From Hippophae tibetana (lineage: Eukaryota; Streptophyta; Magnoliopsida; Rosales; Elaeagnaceae): a stretch of DNA of 64,000 nucleotides. The number at the start of each line of letters is the position of its first letter. The first letter of the stretch is position 1. The stretch spans positions 36,547,843-36,611,842 of the forward strand of contig CM072810.1 in the NCBI GenBank assembly GCA_037013495.1. The letters are read 5' to 3'. The notes under the pieces are model-generated. The model worked only from the letters and a program-made list of their open reading frames with translations. It was not told the origin of the DNA and searched no databases. Below, piece by piece: positions 39,701-53,413 of this stretch. The translations under genes were made by a program, and so were the position numbers.

Positions 39701-41734
39701 TAGAAATGATGAATCTAATACCAATGAAGAGAAAATATCTATACTTTCCCATAGATTTACTAAATTTCTTAGAAAGAATAAACCCGTTTTTAGGGATTTA
39801 AGAAAAAGGTAATTCGAGCTCTAAAATGATTATTTCAATGAATTTATAGTTGTATTTCTTCCAAGAAACTTCAAACATTTTGGAGACCACTCATATAGGC
39901 ATTTGAACAAAAAACTAAATCTAGAACTATGCAACTGAACATAAAATTTGAATTCTATATCATGCAAGAGGATGAAACTTTGAACAAATTCTATGCAGGT
40001 TTTTGAATCATTATCAACTACCCGTACAATTTGGATGGACCTATTTGGAAAAAAAAGTAGATTGAGAAAATTGTAGTTAGCCTACATTATCATTTTCAAG
40101 AAAAAGATACCTTCCTTAAATCCATATAGAAGGCCTGTGAACTTACTGTTAAATGAATCAGTTGGGAAATTATTCGAACTACATTATTTGTTGCCAAGAT
40201 GATAGCAATCCACTTTCGCGGATGGAAAGAGCTTGACTTTATAGACATCAAGTATAGTGGTACGAGCGAAGCTATTTTGACACAATTGTTAGAAATGATT
40301 AATCTAATACCAATGAAGAGAAAATATCTATACTTTCCCATAGATTTACTAAATTTCTTAGAAAGAATAAACCCGTTTTTAGGGATTTAAAAAAAAGGTA
40401 ATCCGATCTCTAAAATGATTATTTCAATGAATTTATAGTTGTATTTCTTCCAAGCTACTTCAAACATTTTGGAGACCACTCATATAGGCATTTGAGCAAA
40501 AAAATAAATCTAGAACTATGCAGTTGAACATAAATTTTGAACTCTATATCATGCAAGAGGATGAAACTTTGAACAAATTCTACGCAGGTTTTTCAATCAT
40601 TATCAACTACTCGTACAATTTGGAAGGACCTATTTGGAAAAAAAAGTAGATTGAAAAAATTGTTGTTAGCCTACATTATCATTTTCAAGAAAAAGATACC
40701 TTGCTTAAATCCATATAGAAGGCTTGTGAACTTACTGTTAAATGAATCAGTTGGGAAATTATTCGAACTGCATTATTTGTTGCGAAGATGATAGCAATCC
40801 ACTTTCGTGGACGGAAAGAGCTTGACTTTATAGACATCAAGTATAGTGGTACGAGCGAAGCTATTTTGACACAATTGTTAGAAATGATGAATCTAATACC
40901 AATGAAGAGAAAATATCTATACTTTCCCATAGATTTACTAAATTTCTTAGAAAGAATAAACCCGTTTTTAGGGATTTAAGAAAAAGTTAATCCGAGCTCT
41001 AAAATGATTATTTCAATGAATTTATAGTTCTATTTCTTCCAAGAAACTTCAAACATTTTGGAGACCACTCATATAGGCATTTGAGCAAAAAACTAACTCT
41101 AGAACTATGCTATTGAACAGAAAGTTTGCACTCTATATCATGCAAGAGGATGAAACATTGAACAAATTCTATGCAGGTTATCAAACATTATCAACTACTT
41201 GACCAATTTGGATGGACCTATATGGAAAAAAAAGTAGATTGAGAAATTTTTTGTTAGCCTACATTATAATTTTCAAGAAAAAGATACCTTGCTTAAATTT
41301 ATATAGAAGGCCTCTTAACTTACTATTAAATGAATCAGTTGGGAAATTATTCGAACTGCATCACTTGTTACCAAGATGATGGCATTCCATTGTCGTGGAC
41401 GGAAAGAGCTTGACTTTATAGACATCAAGTATAGTGGTACGAGCGAAGCTATTTTGACACAATTGTTAGAAATGATGAATCTAATACCAATGAAGAGAAA
41501 ATAGCTATACTTTCCAATAGATTTACTAAATTTCTTAGAAAGAATAAACCCATTTTTAGGGATTTTCAAAAAAGGTAATCCGAGCTCTAAAATAAGTATT
41601 TCAATGAATTTATAGTTGTACTTCTTCCAAGCAACTTCAAACATTTTGGAGACCACTCATATAGGCATTTGAGCAAAAAACTAAATCTAGAACTATGCAG
41701 TTGAACATAAATTTTGAACTCTATATCATGCAAG
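35640..41734 (+). repeat. 5-monomer (2944-bp) tandem duplication, first set
   Basis: About 35640-38790 matches 38584-41734. Shared marks are GACGGAAATAGCTTG, GTTTTTGAATCATTATC, CGCGGATGGAAAG, CAATTTGGAAGGACC, TTGCGAAGATGATAGC, AACTAACTCTAGAAC and the GGTTATCAAACATTATC variant. One copy has a 1-bp loss (AAATCCTATAG near 37180 versus AAATCCATATAG). The first copy overlaps the end of the 3-monomer duplication, so the 5-monomer event probably came later. Confidence 0.82.
37574..37774 (+). pseudogene. Gag remnant copy without the central stop codon (TAT version)
   Basis: Here the usual TAG is TAT, so the frame again runs 66 codons across the FELYIMQEDET, FYAGFSIIIN and KIVVSLHYHF blocks. The base change differs from that in the copy at 7557 (TGG), so the two stop losses, or retentions of an older codon, are independent. 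The downstream stop after LLKSI and the frameshift at the Val-Lys site remain. I treat it as a chance variant in a satellite copy. The paralogous copy one 5-monomer unit downstream (40518 onward) has TAG at this site. Confidence 0.7.
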
Positions 41735-44494
41735 AGTATGAAACTTTGAACAAATTCTATGCAGGTTTTTCCATCATTATCAACTACCCATACAATTTGG
41801 ATGGACCTATTTGGAAAAAAAAGTAGATTGAGAAAATTGTTGTTAGCCTACATTATCATTTTCAAGAAAAAGATACCTTGCTTAAATCCATATAGAAGGC
41901 CTGTGAACTTACTGTTAAATGAATCAGTTGGGAAATTATTCGAACTGTATTATTTGTTGCCAAGATGATAGAAATCCACTTTCGTGGACGGAAAGAGCTT
42001 GACTTTATAGACATCAAGTATAGTGGTACAAGCAAAGCTATTTTGACACAATTGTTAGAAATGATGAATCTAATACCAATGAAGAGAAAATATCTATAAT
42101 TTCGCATAGATTTACTAAATTTCTTAGAAAGAATAAACCCGTTTTTAGGGATTTAAAAAAAAGGTAATCCGAGCTCTAAAATGATTATTTCAATGAATTT
42201 ATAGTTGTTTTTCTTTTAAGAAAATTCAAACATTGTGGAGACCACTCATATAGGTATTTGGCCAAAAAATAAATCTAAAATAATGCAGCTGAACAAAAAG
42301 TTTGAACTCTATATCGTGCAAGAAAATGAAACTTTGAACAAATTCTACGCAGGTTTTTCAATCATTATCAACTACCCGTACAATTCGGATGGACCTATTT
42401 GAAAAAAAAAGTTGATTGAGAAAATGGTTGTTAGCCTACATTATCATTTCCAAGAAAAAGATACCTTGCTTAAATCCATATAGAAGGCCTGTGAACTTAC
42501 TGTTAAATGAATCAGTTGGGAAATTATTCGAACTGTATTATTTGTTGCCACGATGATAGCAATCCACTTTCGCGGACGAAAAGAGCTTGACTTTATAGAC
42601 ATCAAGTATAGTGGTACGAGCGAAGCAATTTTGACACAATTGTTAGAATTGATGAATCTAATACCAATGAAGAGAAAATATCTATACTTTCCCATAGATT
42701 TACTAAATTTCTTAGAAAGAATAAACCCGTTGTTAGGGATTTAAAAAAAAGGTAATCCGATCTCTAAAATGATTATTTCAATGAATTTATAGTTGTATTT
42801 CTTCCAAGCAACTTCAAACATTTTGGAGACCACTCATATAGGCATTTGAGCAAAAAACTAAATCTAGAACTATGCAGTTGAACATAAATTTTGAACTCTA
42901 TATCATGCAAGAGGATGAAACTTTGAACAAATTCTACGCAGGTTTTTCAAACATTATCAACTACTCGTACAATTTGGATGGACCTATTTGGAAAAAAAAA
43001 GTAGATTCAGAAAATTGTTGTTAGCCTACATTATCATTTGCAAGAAAAAGATACCTTGCTTAAATCCATATAGAAGGCCTGTGAACTTACTGTTAAATGA
43101 ATCAGTTGGGAAATTATTCGAACTGCATTATTTGTTGCGAAGATGATAGCAATCCACTTTCGTGGACGGAAAGAGCTTGACTTTATAGACATCAAGTATA
43201 GTGCTACGAGCGAAGCTATTTTGACACAATTGTTAGAAATGATGAATCTAATACCAATGAAGAGAAAATATCTATACTTTCCCATAGATTTACTAAATTT
43301 CTTAGAAACAATAAACCCGTTTTTAGGGATTTAAGAAAAAGGTAATCCGAGCTCTAAAATGATTATTTCAATGAATTTATAGTTCTATTTCTTCCAAGAA
43401 ACTTCAAACATTTTGGAGACCACTCATATAGGCATTTGAGCAAAAAACTAACTCTAGAACTATGCTATTGAACAGAAATTTTGCACTCTATATCATGCAA
43501 GAGGATGAAACATTGAACAAATTCTATGCAGGTTATCAAACATTATCAACTACTTGACCAATTTGGATGCACCTATATGGAAAAAAAAGTAGATTGAGAA
43601 ATTTTTTGTTAGCCTACATTATAATTTTCAAGAAAAAGATACCTTGCTTAAATCTATATAGAAGGCCTCTTAACTTACTATTAAATGAATCAGTTGGGAA
43701 ATTATTCGAACTGCATCACTTGTTACCAAGATGATGGCATTCCATTGTCGTGGACGGAAAGACCTTGACTTTATAGACATCAAGTATAGTGGTACGAGCG
43801 AAGCTATTTTGACACAATTGTTAGAAATGATGAATCTAATACCAATGAAGAGAAAATAGCTATACTTTCCAATAGATTTACTAAATTTCTTAGAAAGAAT
43901 AAACCCATTTTTAGGGATTTTCAAAAAAGGTAATCCGAGTTCTAAAATAAGTATTTCAATGAATTTATAGTTGTACTTCTTCCAAGCAACTTCAAACATT
44001 TTGGAGACCACTCATATAGGCATTTGAGCAAAAAACTAAATCTAGAACTATGTAGTTGAACATAAATTTTGAACTCTATATCATGCAAGAGGATGAAACT
44101 TTGAACAAATTTTATGCAGGTTTTTCAATCAATTTCAGCTACCCGTACAATTTGGATTGACCTATATGGAAAAAAAAGTAGATTGAGAAAATTGTTGTTA
44201 GCCTACATTATCATTCCCAAGAAAAAGATACCTTGCTTAAATTCATATAGAAGGCATGTGAACTTACTGTTAAATGAATCAGTTGGGAAATTATTCGAAC
44301 TGCATTATTTGTTGCCAACATGATAGCAATCCACTTTCGTGGACGGAAAGAGCTTGACTTTATAGACATCAAGTATAGTGGTACGAGCGAAGCTATTTTG
44401 ACACAATTGTTAAAAATGATGAATCTAATACCAATGAAGAGAAAATATCTATACTTTCCCATAGATTTACTAAATTTCTTAGAAAGAATAAATC
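41551..44494 (+). repeat. 5-monomer higher-order unit, second set, copy 1 (2944 bp)
   Basis: This unit includes the CAAGAGTATGAAAC copy, the ACAAGCAAAGC plus CTATAATTTCGCAT copy at 41965, the ATTCGGATGG copy at 42553, the GAAACAATAAACCC copy at 43143 and the TGGATTGACCTATATGG copy at 44320. It is followed directly by a close copy. It shares the two-monomer module with the first 5-monomer set but has a different composition. Confidence 0.85.
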
Positions 44495-47438
44495 CATTTT
44501 TAGGGATTTTCAAAAAAGGTAATCCGAGCTCTAAAATAAGTATTTCAATGAATTTATAGTTGTACTTCTTCCAAGCAACTTCAAACATTTTGGAGACCAC
44601 TCATATAGGCATTTGAGCAAAAAACTAAATCTAGAACTATGCAGTTGAACATAAATTTTGAACTCTATATCATGCAAGAGTATGAAACTTTGAACAAATT
44701 CTATGCAGGTTTTTCCATCATTATCAACTACCCATACAATTTGGATGGACCTATTTGGAAAAAAAAGTAGATTGAGAAAATTGTTGTTAGCCTACATTAT
44801 CATTTTCAAGAAAAAGATACCTTGCTTAAATCCATATAGAAGGCCTGTGAACTTACTGTTAAATGAATCAGTTGGGAAATTATTCGAACTGTATTATTTG
44901 TTGCCAAGATGATAGAAATCCACTTTCGTGGACGGAAAGAGCTTGACTTTATAGACATCAAGTATAGTGGTACAAGCAAAGCTATTTTGACACAATTGTT
45001 AGAAATGATGAATCTAATACCAATGAAGAGAAAATATCTATAATTTCGCATAGATTTACTAAATTTCTTAGAAAGAATAAACCCGTTTTTAGGGATTTAA
45101 AAAAAAGGTAATCCGAGCTCTAAAATGATTATTTCAATGAATTTATAGTTGTATTTCTTTTAAGAAAATTCAAACATTGTGGAGACCACTCATATAGGTA
45201 TTTGGCCAAAAAATAAATCTAAAATAATGCAGCTGAACAAAAAGTTTGAACTCTATATCGTGCAAGAAAATGAAACTTTGAACAAATTCTACGCAGGTTT
45301 TTCAATCATTATCAACTACCCGTACAATTCGGATGGACCTATTTGAAAAAAAAAGTTGATTGAGAAAATGGTTGTTAGCCTACATTATCATTTCCAAGAA
45401 AAAGATACCTTGCTTAAATCCATATAGAAGGCCTGTGAACTTACTTTTAAATGAATCAGTTGCGAAATTATTCGAACTACATTATTTGTTGCCAGGATGA
45501 TAGCAATCCACTTTCGCGGACGAAAAGAGCTTGACTTTATAGACATCAAGTATAGTGGTACGAGCGAAGCAATTTTGACACAATTGTTAGAATTGATGTA
45601 TCTAATACCAATGAAGAGAAAATATCTATACTTTCCCATAGATTTACTAAATTTCTTAGAAAGAATAAACCCGTTGTTAGGGATTTAAAAAAAAGGTAAT
45701 CCGATCTCTAAAATGATTATTTCAATGAATTTATAGTTGTATTTCTTCCAAGCAACTTCAAACATTTTGGAGACCACTCATATAGGCATTTGAGCAAAAA
45801 ACTAAATCTAGAACTATGCAGTTGAACATAAATTTTGAACTCTATATCATGCAAGAGGATGAAACTTTGAACAAATTCTACGCAGGTTTTTCAAACATTA
45901 TCAACTACTCGTACAATTTGGATGGACCTATTTGGAAAAAAAAAGTAGATTCAGAAAATTGTTGTTAGCCTACATTATCATTTGCAAGAAAAAGATACCT
46001 TGCTTAAATCCATATAGAAGGCCTGTGAACTTACTGTTAAATGAATCAGTTGGGAAATTATTCGAACTGCATTATTTGTTGCGAAGATGATAGCAATCCA
46101 CTTTCGTGGACGGAAAGAGCTTGACTTTATAGACATCAAGTATAGTGCTACGAGCGAAGCTATTTTGACACAATTGTTAGAAATGATGAATCTAATACCA
46201 ATGAAGAGAAAATATCTATACTTTCCCATAGATTTACTAAATTTCTTAGAAACAATAAACCCGTTTTTAGGGATTTAAGAAAAAGGTAATCCGAGCTCTA
46301 AAATGATTATTTCAATGAATTTATAGTTCTATTTCTTCCAAGAAACTTCAAACATTTTGGAGACCACTCATATAGGCATTTGAGCAAAAAACTAACTCTA
46401 GAATTATGCTATTGAACAGAAATTTTGCACTCTATATCATGCAAGAGGATGAAACATTGAACAAATTCTATGCAGGTTATCAAACATTATCAACTACTTG
46501 ACCAATTTGGATGCACCTATATGGAAAAAAAAGTAGATTGAGAAATTTTTTGTTAGCCTACATTATAATTTTCAAGAAAAAGATACCTTGCTTAAATCTA
46601 TATAGAAGGCCTCTTAACTTACTATTAAATGAATCAGTTGGGAAATTATTCGAACTGCATCACTTGTTACCAAGATGATGGCATTCCATTGTCGTGGACG
46701 GAAAGACCTTGACTTTATAGACATCAAGTATAGTGGTACGAGCGAAGCTATTTTGACACAATTGTTAGAAATGATGAATCTAATACCAATGAAGAGAAAA
46801 TAGCTATACTTTCCAATAGATTTACTAAATTTCTTAGAAAGAATAAACCCATTTTTAGGGATTTTCAAAAAAGGTAATCCGAGTTCTAAAATAAGTATTT
46901 CAATGAATTTATAGTTGTACTTCTTCCAAGCAACTTCAAACATTTTGGAGACCACTCATATAGGCATTTGAGCAAAAAACTAAATCTAGAACTATGCAGT
47001 TGAACATAAATTTTGAACTCTATATCATGCAAGAGGATGAAACTTTGAACAAATTTTATGCAGGTTTTTCAATCAATTTCAGCTACCCGTACAATTTGGA
47101 TTGACCTATATGGAAAAAAAAGTAGATTGAGAAAATTGTTGTTAGCCTACATTATCATTCCCAAGAAAAAGATACCTTGCTTAAATTCATATAGAAGGCA
47201 TGTGAACTTACTGTTAAATGAATCAGTTGGGAAATTATTCGAACTGCATTATTTGTTGCCAACATGATAGCAATCCACTTTCGTGGACGGAAAGAGCTTG
47301 ACTTTATAGACATCAAGTATAGTGGTACGAGCGAAGCTATTTTGACACAATTGTTAAAAATGATGAATCTAATACCAATGAAGAGAAAATATCTATACTT
47401 TCCCATAGATTTACTAAATTTCTTAGAAAGAATAAATC
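44495..47438 (+). repeat. 5-monomer higher-order unit, second set, copy 2 (2944 bp)
   Basis: This is a near-identical copy at an offset of 2944 bp. Differences noticed include TTGTTTTTC versus TTGTATTTC (42209/45153), CTGTATTATTTG with CCACGATG versus CTACATTATTTG with CCAGGATG (42535/45479), GATGAATC versus GATGTATC (42653/45597) and ATGTAGTTG versus ATGCAGTTG (near 44050/46994). The right edge is sharp, where AAATCCATTTTTAGGGATTTTC becomes AAATCCTTTTTTAGGGATTTAA. Confidence 0.85.
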
Positions 47439-48013
47439 CTTTTTTAGGGATTTAAAAAAAAGGTAATCCTATCTCCAAAATGATTATTTCAATGAATTTA
47501 TAGTTGTATTTCTTCCAAGAAACTTCAAACATTTTGGAGACCACTCATATAGGCATTTGAGCAAAAAACTAAATCTAGAACTATGCAGTTGAACTTAAAT
47601 TTTGAACTCTATATCATGCAAGAGGATGAAACTTTGAACAAATTTTATGCAGGTTTTTCAATCAATTTCAGCTACCCGTACAATTTGGATGGACCTATTT
47701 GGAAAAAAAAGTAGATTGAGAAAATTGTTGTTAGCCTACATTATCATTTTCAAGAAAAAGATACCTTGCTTAAATCCATATAGAATGCCAATGAACTCAC
47801 TGTTAAATGAATCAGTTGGGAAATTATTCGAACTGCATTATTTGTTGCCAAGATGATAGCAATCCACTTTCGTGGACGGAAAGAGCTTGACTTTATAGAC
47901 ATCAAGTATAGTGGTACGAGGGAAGCTATTTTGACAAAATTGTTAGAAATGATGAATCTAATGCCAATGAAGAGAAAATATCTATACTTTCCCATAGATT
48001 TACTAAATTTCTT

Positions 48014-49668
48014 AGAATGAATAAACCCGTTTTTAGGGATTTAAGAAAAAGGTAATTCGAGCTCTAAAATGATTATTTCAATGAATTTATAGTTGTATTT
48101 CTTCCAAGAAACTTCAAACATTTTGGAGACCACTCATATAGGCATTTGAACAAAAAACTAAATCTAGAACTATGCAGTTGAACATAAATTTTGAACTCTA
48201 TATCATGCAAGAGGATGAAACTTTGAACAAATTCTATGCAGGTTTTTGAATCATTATCAACTACCCGTACAAATTGGATGGACCTATTTGGAAAAAAAAG
48301 TAGATTGAGAAAATTGTAGTTAGCCTACATTATCATTTTCAAGAAAAAGATACCTTGCTTAAATCCATATAGAAGGCCTGTTAACTTACTGTTAAATAAA
48401 TCAGTTGGGAAATTATTCGAACTGCATTATTTGTTGCCAAGATGATAGCAATCCACTTTCGTGGTCGGAAAGAGCTTGACTTTATAAACATCAAGTATAG
48501 TGGTACGAGGGAAGCTATTTTGACAAAATTGTTAGAAATGATGAATCTAATGCCAATGAAGAGAAAATATCTATACTTTCCCATAGATTTACTAAATTTC
48601 TTAGAAAGAATAAACCCATTTTTAGGGATTTAAGAAAAAGGTAATCCGAGCTCTAAAATGACTATTTCAATGAATTTATAGTTCTATTTCTTCCAAGAAA
48701 CTTCAAACATTTTGGAGACCAATCATATAGGGATTTGAACAAAAAACTAAATCTAGAACTATGCAACTGAACATAAATTTTGAACTCTATATCATGCAAG
48801 AGGATGAAACTTTGAAAAAATTCTACGCAGGTTTTTCAATCATTATCAACTACCCGTACAATTTGGATGGACCTATTTGGAAAAAAAAGTAGATTGAGAA
48901 AATTGTTGTTAGCCTACATTATCATTTTCAAGAAAAAGATACCTTGCTTAAATCCATATAGAAGGCTTGTGAACTTACTATTAAATGAATCAGTTGGGAA
49001 ATTATTCGAACTACATTTTTTGTTGCCAAGACGATAGCAATCCACTTTCGTGGACGGAAAGAGCTTGACTTTATAGACATCAAGTATAGTGGTACGAACG
49101 AAGCAATTTTGATACAATTGTTAGAAATGATGAATCTAATACCAATGAAGAGAAAATATCTATACTTTCCCATAGATTTACTAAATTTCTTAGAATGAAT
49201 AAACCCGTTTTTAGGGATTTAAGAAAAAGGTAATTCGAGCTCTAAAATGATTATTTCAATGAATTTATAGTTGTATTTCTTCCAAGAAACTTCAAACATT
49301 TTGGAGACCACTCATATAGGCATTTGAACAAAAAACTAAATCTAGAACTATGCAGTTGAACATAAATTTTGAACTCTATATCATGCAAGAGGATGAAACT
49401 TTGAACAAATTCTATGCAGGTTTTTGAATCATTATCAACTACCCGTACAAATTGGATGGACCTATTTGGAAAAAAAAGTAGATTGAGAAAATTGTAGTTA
49501 GCCTACATTATCATTTTCAAGAAAAAGATACCTTGCTTAAATCCATATAGAAGGCCTGTGAACTTACTGTTAAATAAATCAGTTGGGAAATTATTCGAAC
49601 TGCATTATTTGTTGCCAAGATGATAGCAATCCACTTTCGTGGTCGGAAAGAGCTTGACTTTATAGACA
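48014..49668 (+). repeat. 2-monomer (1178-bp) offset repeat
   Basis: About 48014-48490 matches 49192-49668. Both carry CTTAGAATGAATAAACCCG, GGTAATTCGAGC, GTACAAATTGGATGG, GTAGTTAGCC, TTAAATAAATCAG and CGTGGTCGGAAAG. The first copy also has TTATAAACATC where the second has TTATAGACATC. The monomers between them (48442 and 49031) differ. Confidence 0.7.
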
Positions 49669-52563
49669 TCAAGTATAGTGGTACGAGCGAAGCTATTTTG
49701 ACACAATTGTTAGAAATGAAGAATCTAATACCAATGAAGAGAAAATGTCTATACTTTCCAATAGATTTACTAAATTTCTTAGAAAGAATAAACCCGTTTT
49801 TAGGGATTTAAAAAAAAGGTAATCCGAGCTCTAAAATGATTATTTCAATGAATTTATTGTTGTATTTCTTCCAAGCGACTTCAAACATTTTGGAGACCAC
49901 TCATATAGGCATTTGAGCAAAAAACTAAATCTAGAACTATGCAGCTGAACATAAATTTTGAACTCTATATCATGCAAGAGGATAAAACTTTGAACAAATT
50001 CTACGCAGGTTTTTTAATCAATTTCAACTACCCGTACAATTTGGATGGACCTATTTGGAAAAAAAAGTAGATTGAGAAAATTGTTGTTAGCCTACATTAT
50101 CATTTTCAAGAAAAGGATACCTTGCTTAAATCCATATAGAAGGCCTGTGAACTTACTGTTAAATGAATTAGTTGGGAAATTATTCGAACTGCATTATTTG
50201 TTGCCAAGATGATGGCAATCCACTTTCGTGGACGGAAATAGCTTGACTTTATAGACATCAAGTATAGTGGTACGAGCGAAGCTATTTTGACACAATTTTT
50301 AGAAATGATGAATCTAATACCAATGAAGAGAAAATATCTATACTTTCCCATAGATTTACTAAATTTCTTAGAAAGAATAAACCCGTTTTTAGGGATTTAA
50401 GAAAAAGGTAATTCGAGCTCTAAAATGATTATTTCAATGAATTTATAGTTGTATTTCTTCCAAGAAACTTCAAACATTTTGGAGACCACTCATATAGGCA
50501 TTTGAACAAAAAACTAAATCTAGAACTATGCAACTGAACATAAAATTTGAACTCTATATCATGCAAGAGGATGAAACTTTGAACAAATTCTATGCAGGTT
50601 TTTGAATCATTATCAACTACCCGTACAATTTGGATGGACCTATTTGGAAAAAAAAGTAGATTGAGAAAATTGTAGTTAGCCTACATTATCATTTTCAAGA
50701 AAAAGATACCTTCCTTAAATCCATATAGAAGGCCTGTGAACTTACTATTAAATGAATCAGTTGGGAAATTATTCGAACTACATTATTTGTTGCCAAGATG
50801 ATAGCAATCCACTTTCTCGGATGGAAAGAGCTTGACTTTATAGACATCAAGTATAGTTGTACGAGCGAAGCTATTTTGACACAATTGTTAGAAATGATGA
50901 ATCTAATACCAATGAAGAGAAAATATCTATACTTTCCCATAGATTTACTAAATTTCTTAGAAAGAATAAACCCGTTTTTAGGGATTTAAAAAAAAGGTAA
51001 TCTGAGCTCCAAAATGATTATTTCAATGAATTTATAGTTGTATTTCTTCCAAGCTACTTCAAACATTTTGGAGACCACTCATATAGGCATTTGAGCAAAA
51101 AACTAAATCTAGAACTATGCAGCTGAACATAATTTTGAACTCTATATCATGCAAGAGGATGAAACTTTGAACAAATTCTACGCACGTTTTTCAATCAATT
51201 TCAACTACCCGTACAATTTGGATGGACCTATTTGGAAAAAAAAGTAGATTGAGAAAATTGTAGTTAGCCTACATTATCATTTTCAAGAAAAAGATACCTT
51301 GCTTAAATCCATATAGAAGGCCTGTGAACTTACTGTGAAATGAATCAGTTGTGAAATTATTCGAACTGCATTATTTATTGCCAAGATGATAGCAATCCTC
51401 TTTCGTGGAAGGAAAGAGCTTGACTTTGTAGACATCAAGTATAGTGGTATGAGCGAAGCAATTTTGACACAATTGTTAGAATTGATGAATCTAATACCAA
51501 TGAAGAGAAAATATCTATACTTTCCCATAGATTTACTAAATTTCTTAGAAAGAATAAACCCATTTTTAGGGATTTAAGAAAAAGGTAATCCGAGCTCTAA
51601 AATGACTATTTCAATGAATTTATAGTTCTATTTCTTCCAAGAAACTTCAAACATTTTGGAGACCAATCATATAGGGATTTGAACAAAAAACTAAATCTAG
51701 AACTATACAACTGAACATAAATTTTGAACTCTATATCATGCAAGAGGATGAAACTTTGAAAAAATTCTACGCAGGTTTTTCAATCATTATCAACTACCCG
51801 TACAATTTGGATGGACCTATTTGGAAAAAAAAGTAGATTGAGAAAATTGTTGTTAGCCTACATTATCATTTTCAAGAAAAAGATACCTTGCTTAAATCCA
51901 TATAGAAGGCTTGTGAACTTACTGTTAAATGAATCAGTTGGGAAATTATTCGAACTACATTTTTTGTTGCCAAGACGATAGCAATCCACTTTCGTGGACG
52001 GAAAGAGCTTGACTTTATAGACATCAAGTATAGTGGTACGAACGAAGCAATTTTGATACAATTGTTAGAAATGATGAATCTAATACCAATGAAGAGAAAA
52101 TATCTATACTTTCCCATAGATTTACTAAATTTCTTAGAATGAATAAACCCGTTTTTAGGGATTTAAGAAAAAGGTAATTCGAGCTCTAAAATGATTATTT
52201 CAATGAATTTATAGTTGTATTTCTTCCAAGAAACTTCAAACATTTTGGAGACCACTCATATAGGCATTTGAACAAAAAACTAAATCTAGAACTATGCAGT
52301 TGAACATAAATTTTGAACTCTATATCATGCAAGAGGATGAAACTTTGAACAAATTCTATGCAGGTTTTTGAATCATTATCAACTACCCGTACAAATTGGA
52401 TGGACCTATTTGGAAAAAAAAGTAGATTGAGAAAATTGTAGTTAGCCTACATTATCATTTTCAAGAAAAAGATACCTTGCTTAAATCCATATAGAAGGCC
52501 TGTGAACTTACTGTTAAATAAATCAGTTGGGAAATTATTCGAACTGCATTATTTGTTGCCAAG

Positions 52564-53152
52564 ATGATAGCAATCCACTTTCGTGGACGGAAAGAGCTTG
52601 ACTTTATAGACATCAAGTATAGTGGTACGAGCGAAGCTATTTTGACACAATTGTTAGAAATGAAGAATCTAATACCAATGAAGAGAAAATATCTATACTT
52701 TCCAATAGATTTACTAAATTTCTTAGAAAGAATAAACCCGTTTTTAGGGATTTAAAAAAAAGGTAATCCGAGCTCTAAAATGATTATTTCAATGAATTTA
52801 TTGTTGTATTTCTTCCAAGCGACTTCAAACATTTTGGAGACCACTCATATAGGCATTTGAGCAAAAAACTAAATCTAGAACTATGCAGCTGAACATAAAT
52901 TTTGAACTCTATATCATGCAAGAGGATAAAACTTTGAACAAATTCTACGCAGGTTTTTCAATCAATTTCAACTACCCGTACAATTTGGATGGACCTATTT
53001 GGAAAAAAAAGTAGATTGAGAAAATTGTTGTTAGCCTACATTATCATTTTCAAGAAAAGGATACCTTGCTTAAATCCATATAGAAGGCCTGTGAACTTAC
53101 TGTTAAATGAATTAGTTGGGAAATTATTCGAACTGCATTATTTGTTGCCAAG
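52564..53152 (+). repeat. Representative family A monomer (589 bp)
   Basis: Counted from the anchor ATG, this copy shows the family A state at the covarying sites: CCACTTTCGTGGACGG, GAGCTTGACTTTATAG, GAAAATATC, CCCGTTTTTAGGGATTTAA with an A-run, CTCTAAAATGATT, and CATTTGAGCAAAAAACTAAATC. Family A is the commonest type outside Zone II. Relative to family C it has one extra base in the GAGCAAAAAACTAAATC stretch, which shifts the gag-like frame between the ETTH motif and the following block. Confidence 0.8.
52575..52586. other. Short dyad CCAC-TTTC-GTGG found in many monomers (representative)
   Basis: The word CCACTTTCGTGG forms a 4-bp inverted repeat around a 4-base loop, 11 bases after the anchor. 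It overlaps a second 5-bp dyad, CTTTC ... GAAAG. The CCAC/GTGG dyad is present in most family A and C copies. It is broken in family B (CCATTGTCGTGG or CCATTGTCCTGG) and in the CGCGGATGG variants, without compensating changes. A protein-binding role is therefore possible but not supported by covariation. Confidence 0.4.
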
Positions 53153-53413
53153 ATGATGGCAATCCACTTTCGTGGACGGAAATAGCTTGACTTTATAGAC
53201 ATCAAGTATAGTGGTACGAGCGAAGCTATTTTGACACAATTTTTAGAAATGATGAATCTAATACCAATGAAGAGAAAATATCTATACTTTCCCATAGATT
53301 TACTAAATTTCTTAGAAAGAATAAACCCGTTTTTAGGGATTTAAGAAAAAGGTAATTCGAGCTCTAAAATGATTATTTCAATGAATTTATAGTTGTATTT
53401 CTTCCAAGAAACT

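Larger units (their letters stand above)
33580..47440 (+). repeat. Zone IV: 3-monomer then 5-monomer higher-order repeats
   Basis: Twenty-four anchors: 33722, 34311, 34900, 35489, 36078, 36667, 37255, 37844, 38432, 39021, 39610, 40199, 40788, 41376, 41965, 42553, 43143, 43731, 44320, 44909, 45497, 46087, 46675, 47264. A two-monomer module (anchors 37844 and 38432) marked by TTGCGAAGATGATAGC and then a GGTTATCAAACATTATC and TACTTGACC variant recurs at 40788/41376, 43143/43731 and 46087/46675. The last family C-like tails (TTTGGCCAAAAAATAAATC) lie near 42260 and 45205. No gene is seen. Confidence 0.85.

Noticed and set aside
52575..52595. CENP-B box-like motif at TTTCGTGGACGGAAAG
   Set aside because: It has TTCG and CGG, but the spacing and the required central A and CGGG do not match the known box.
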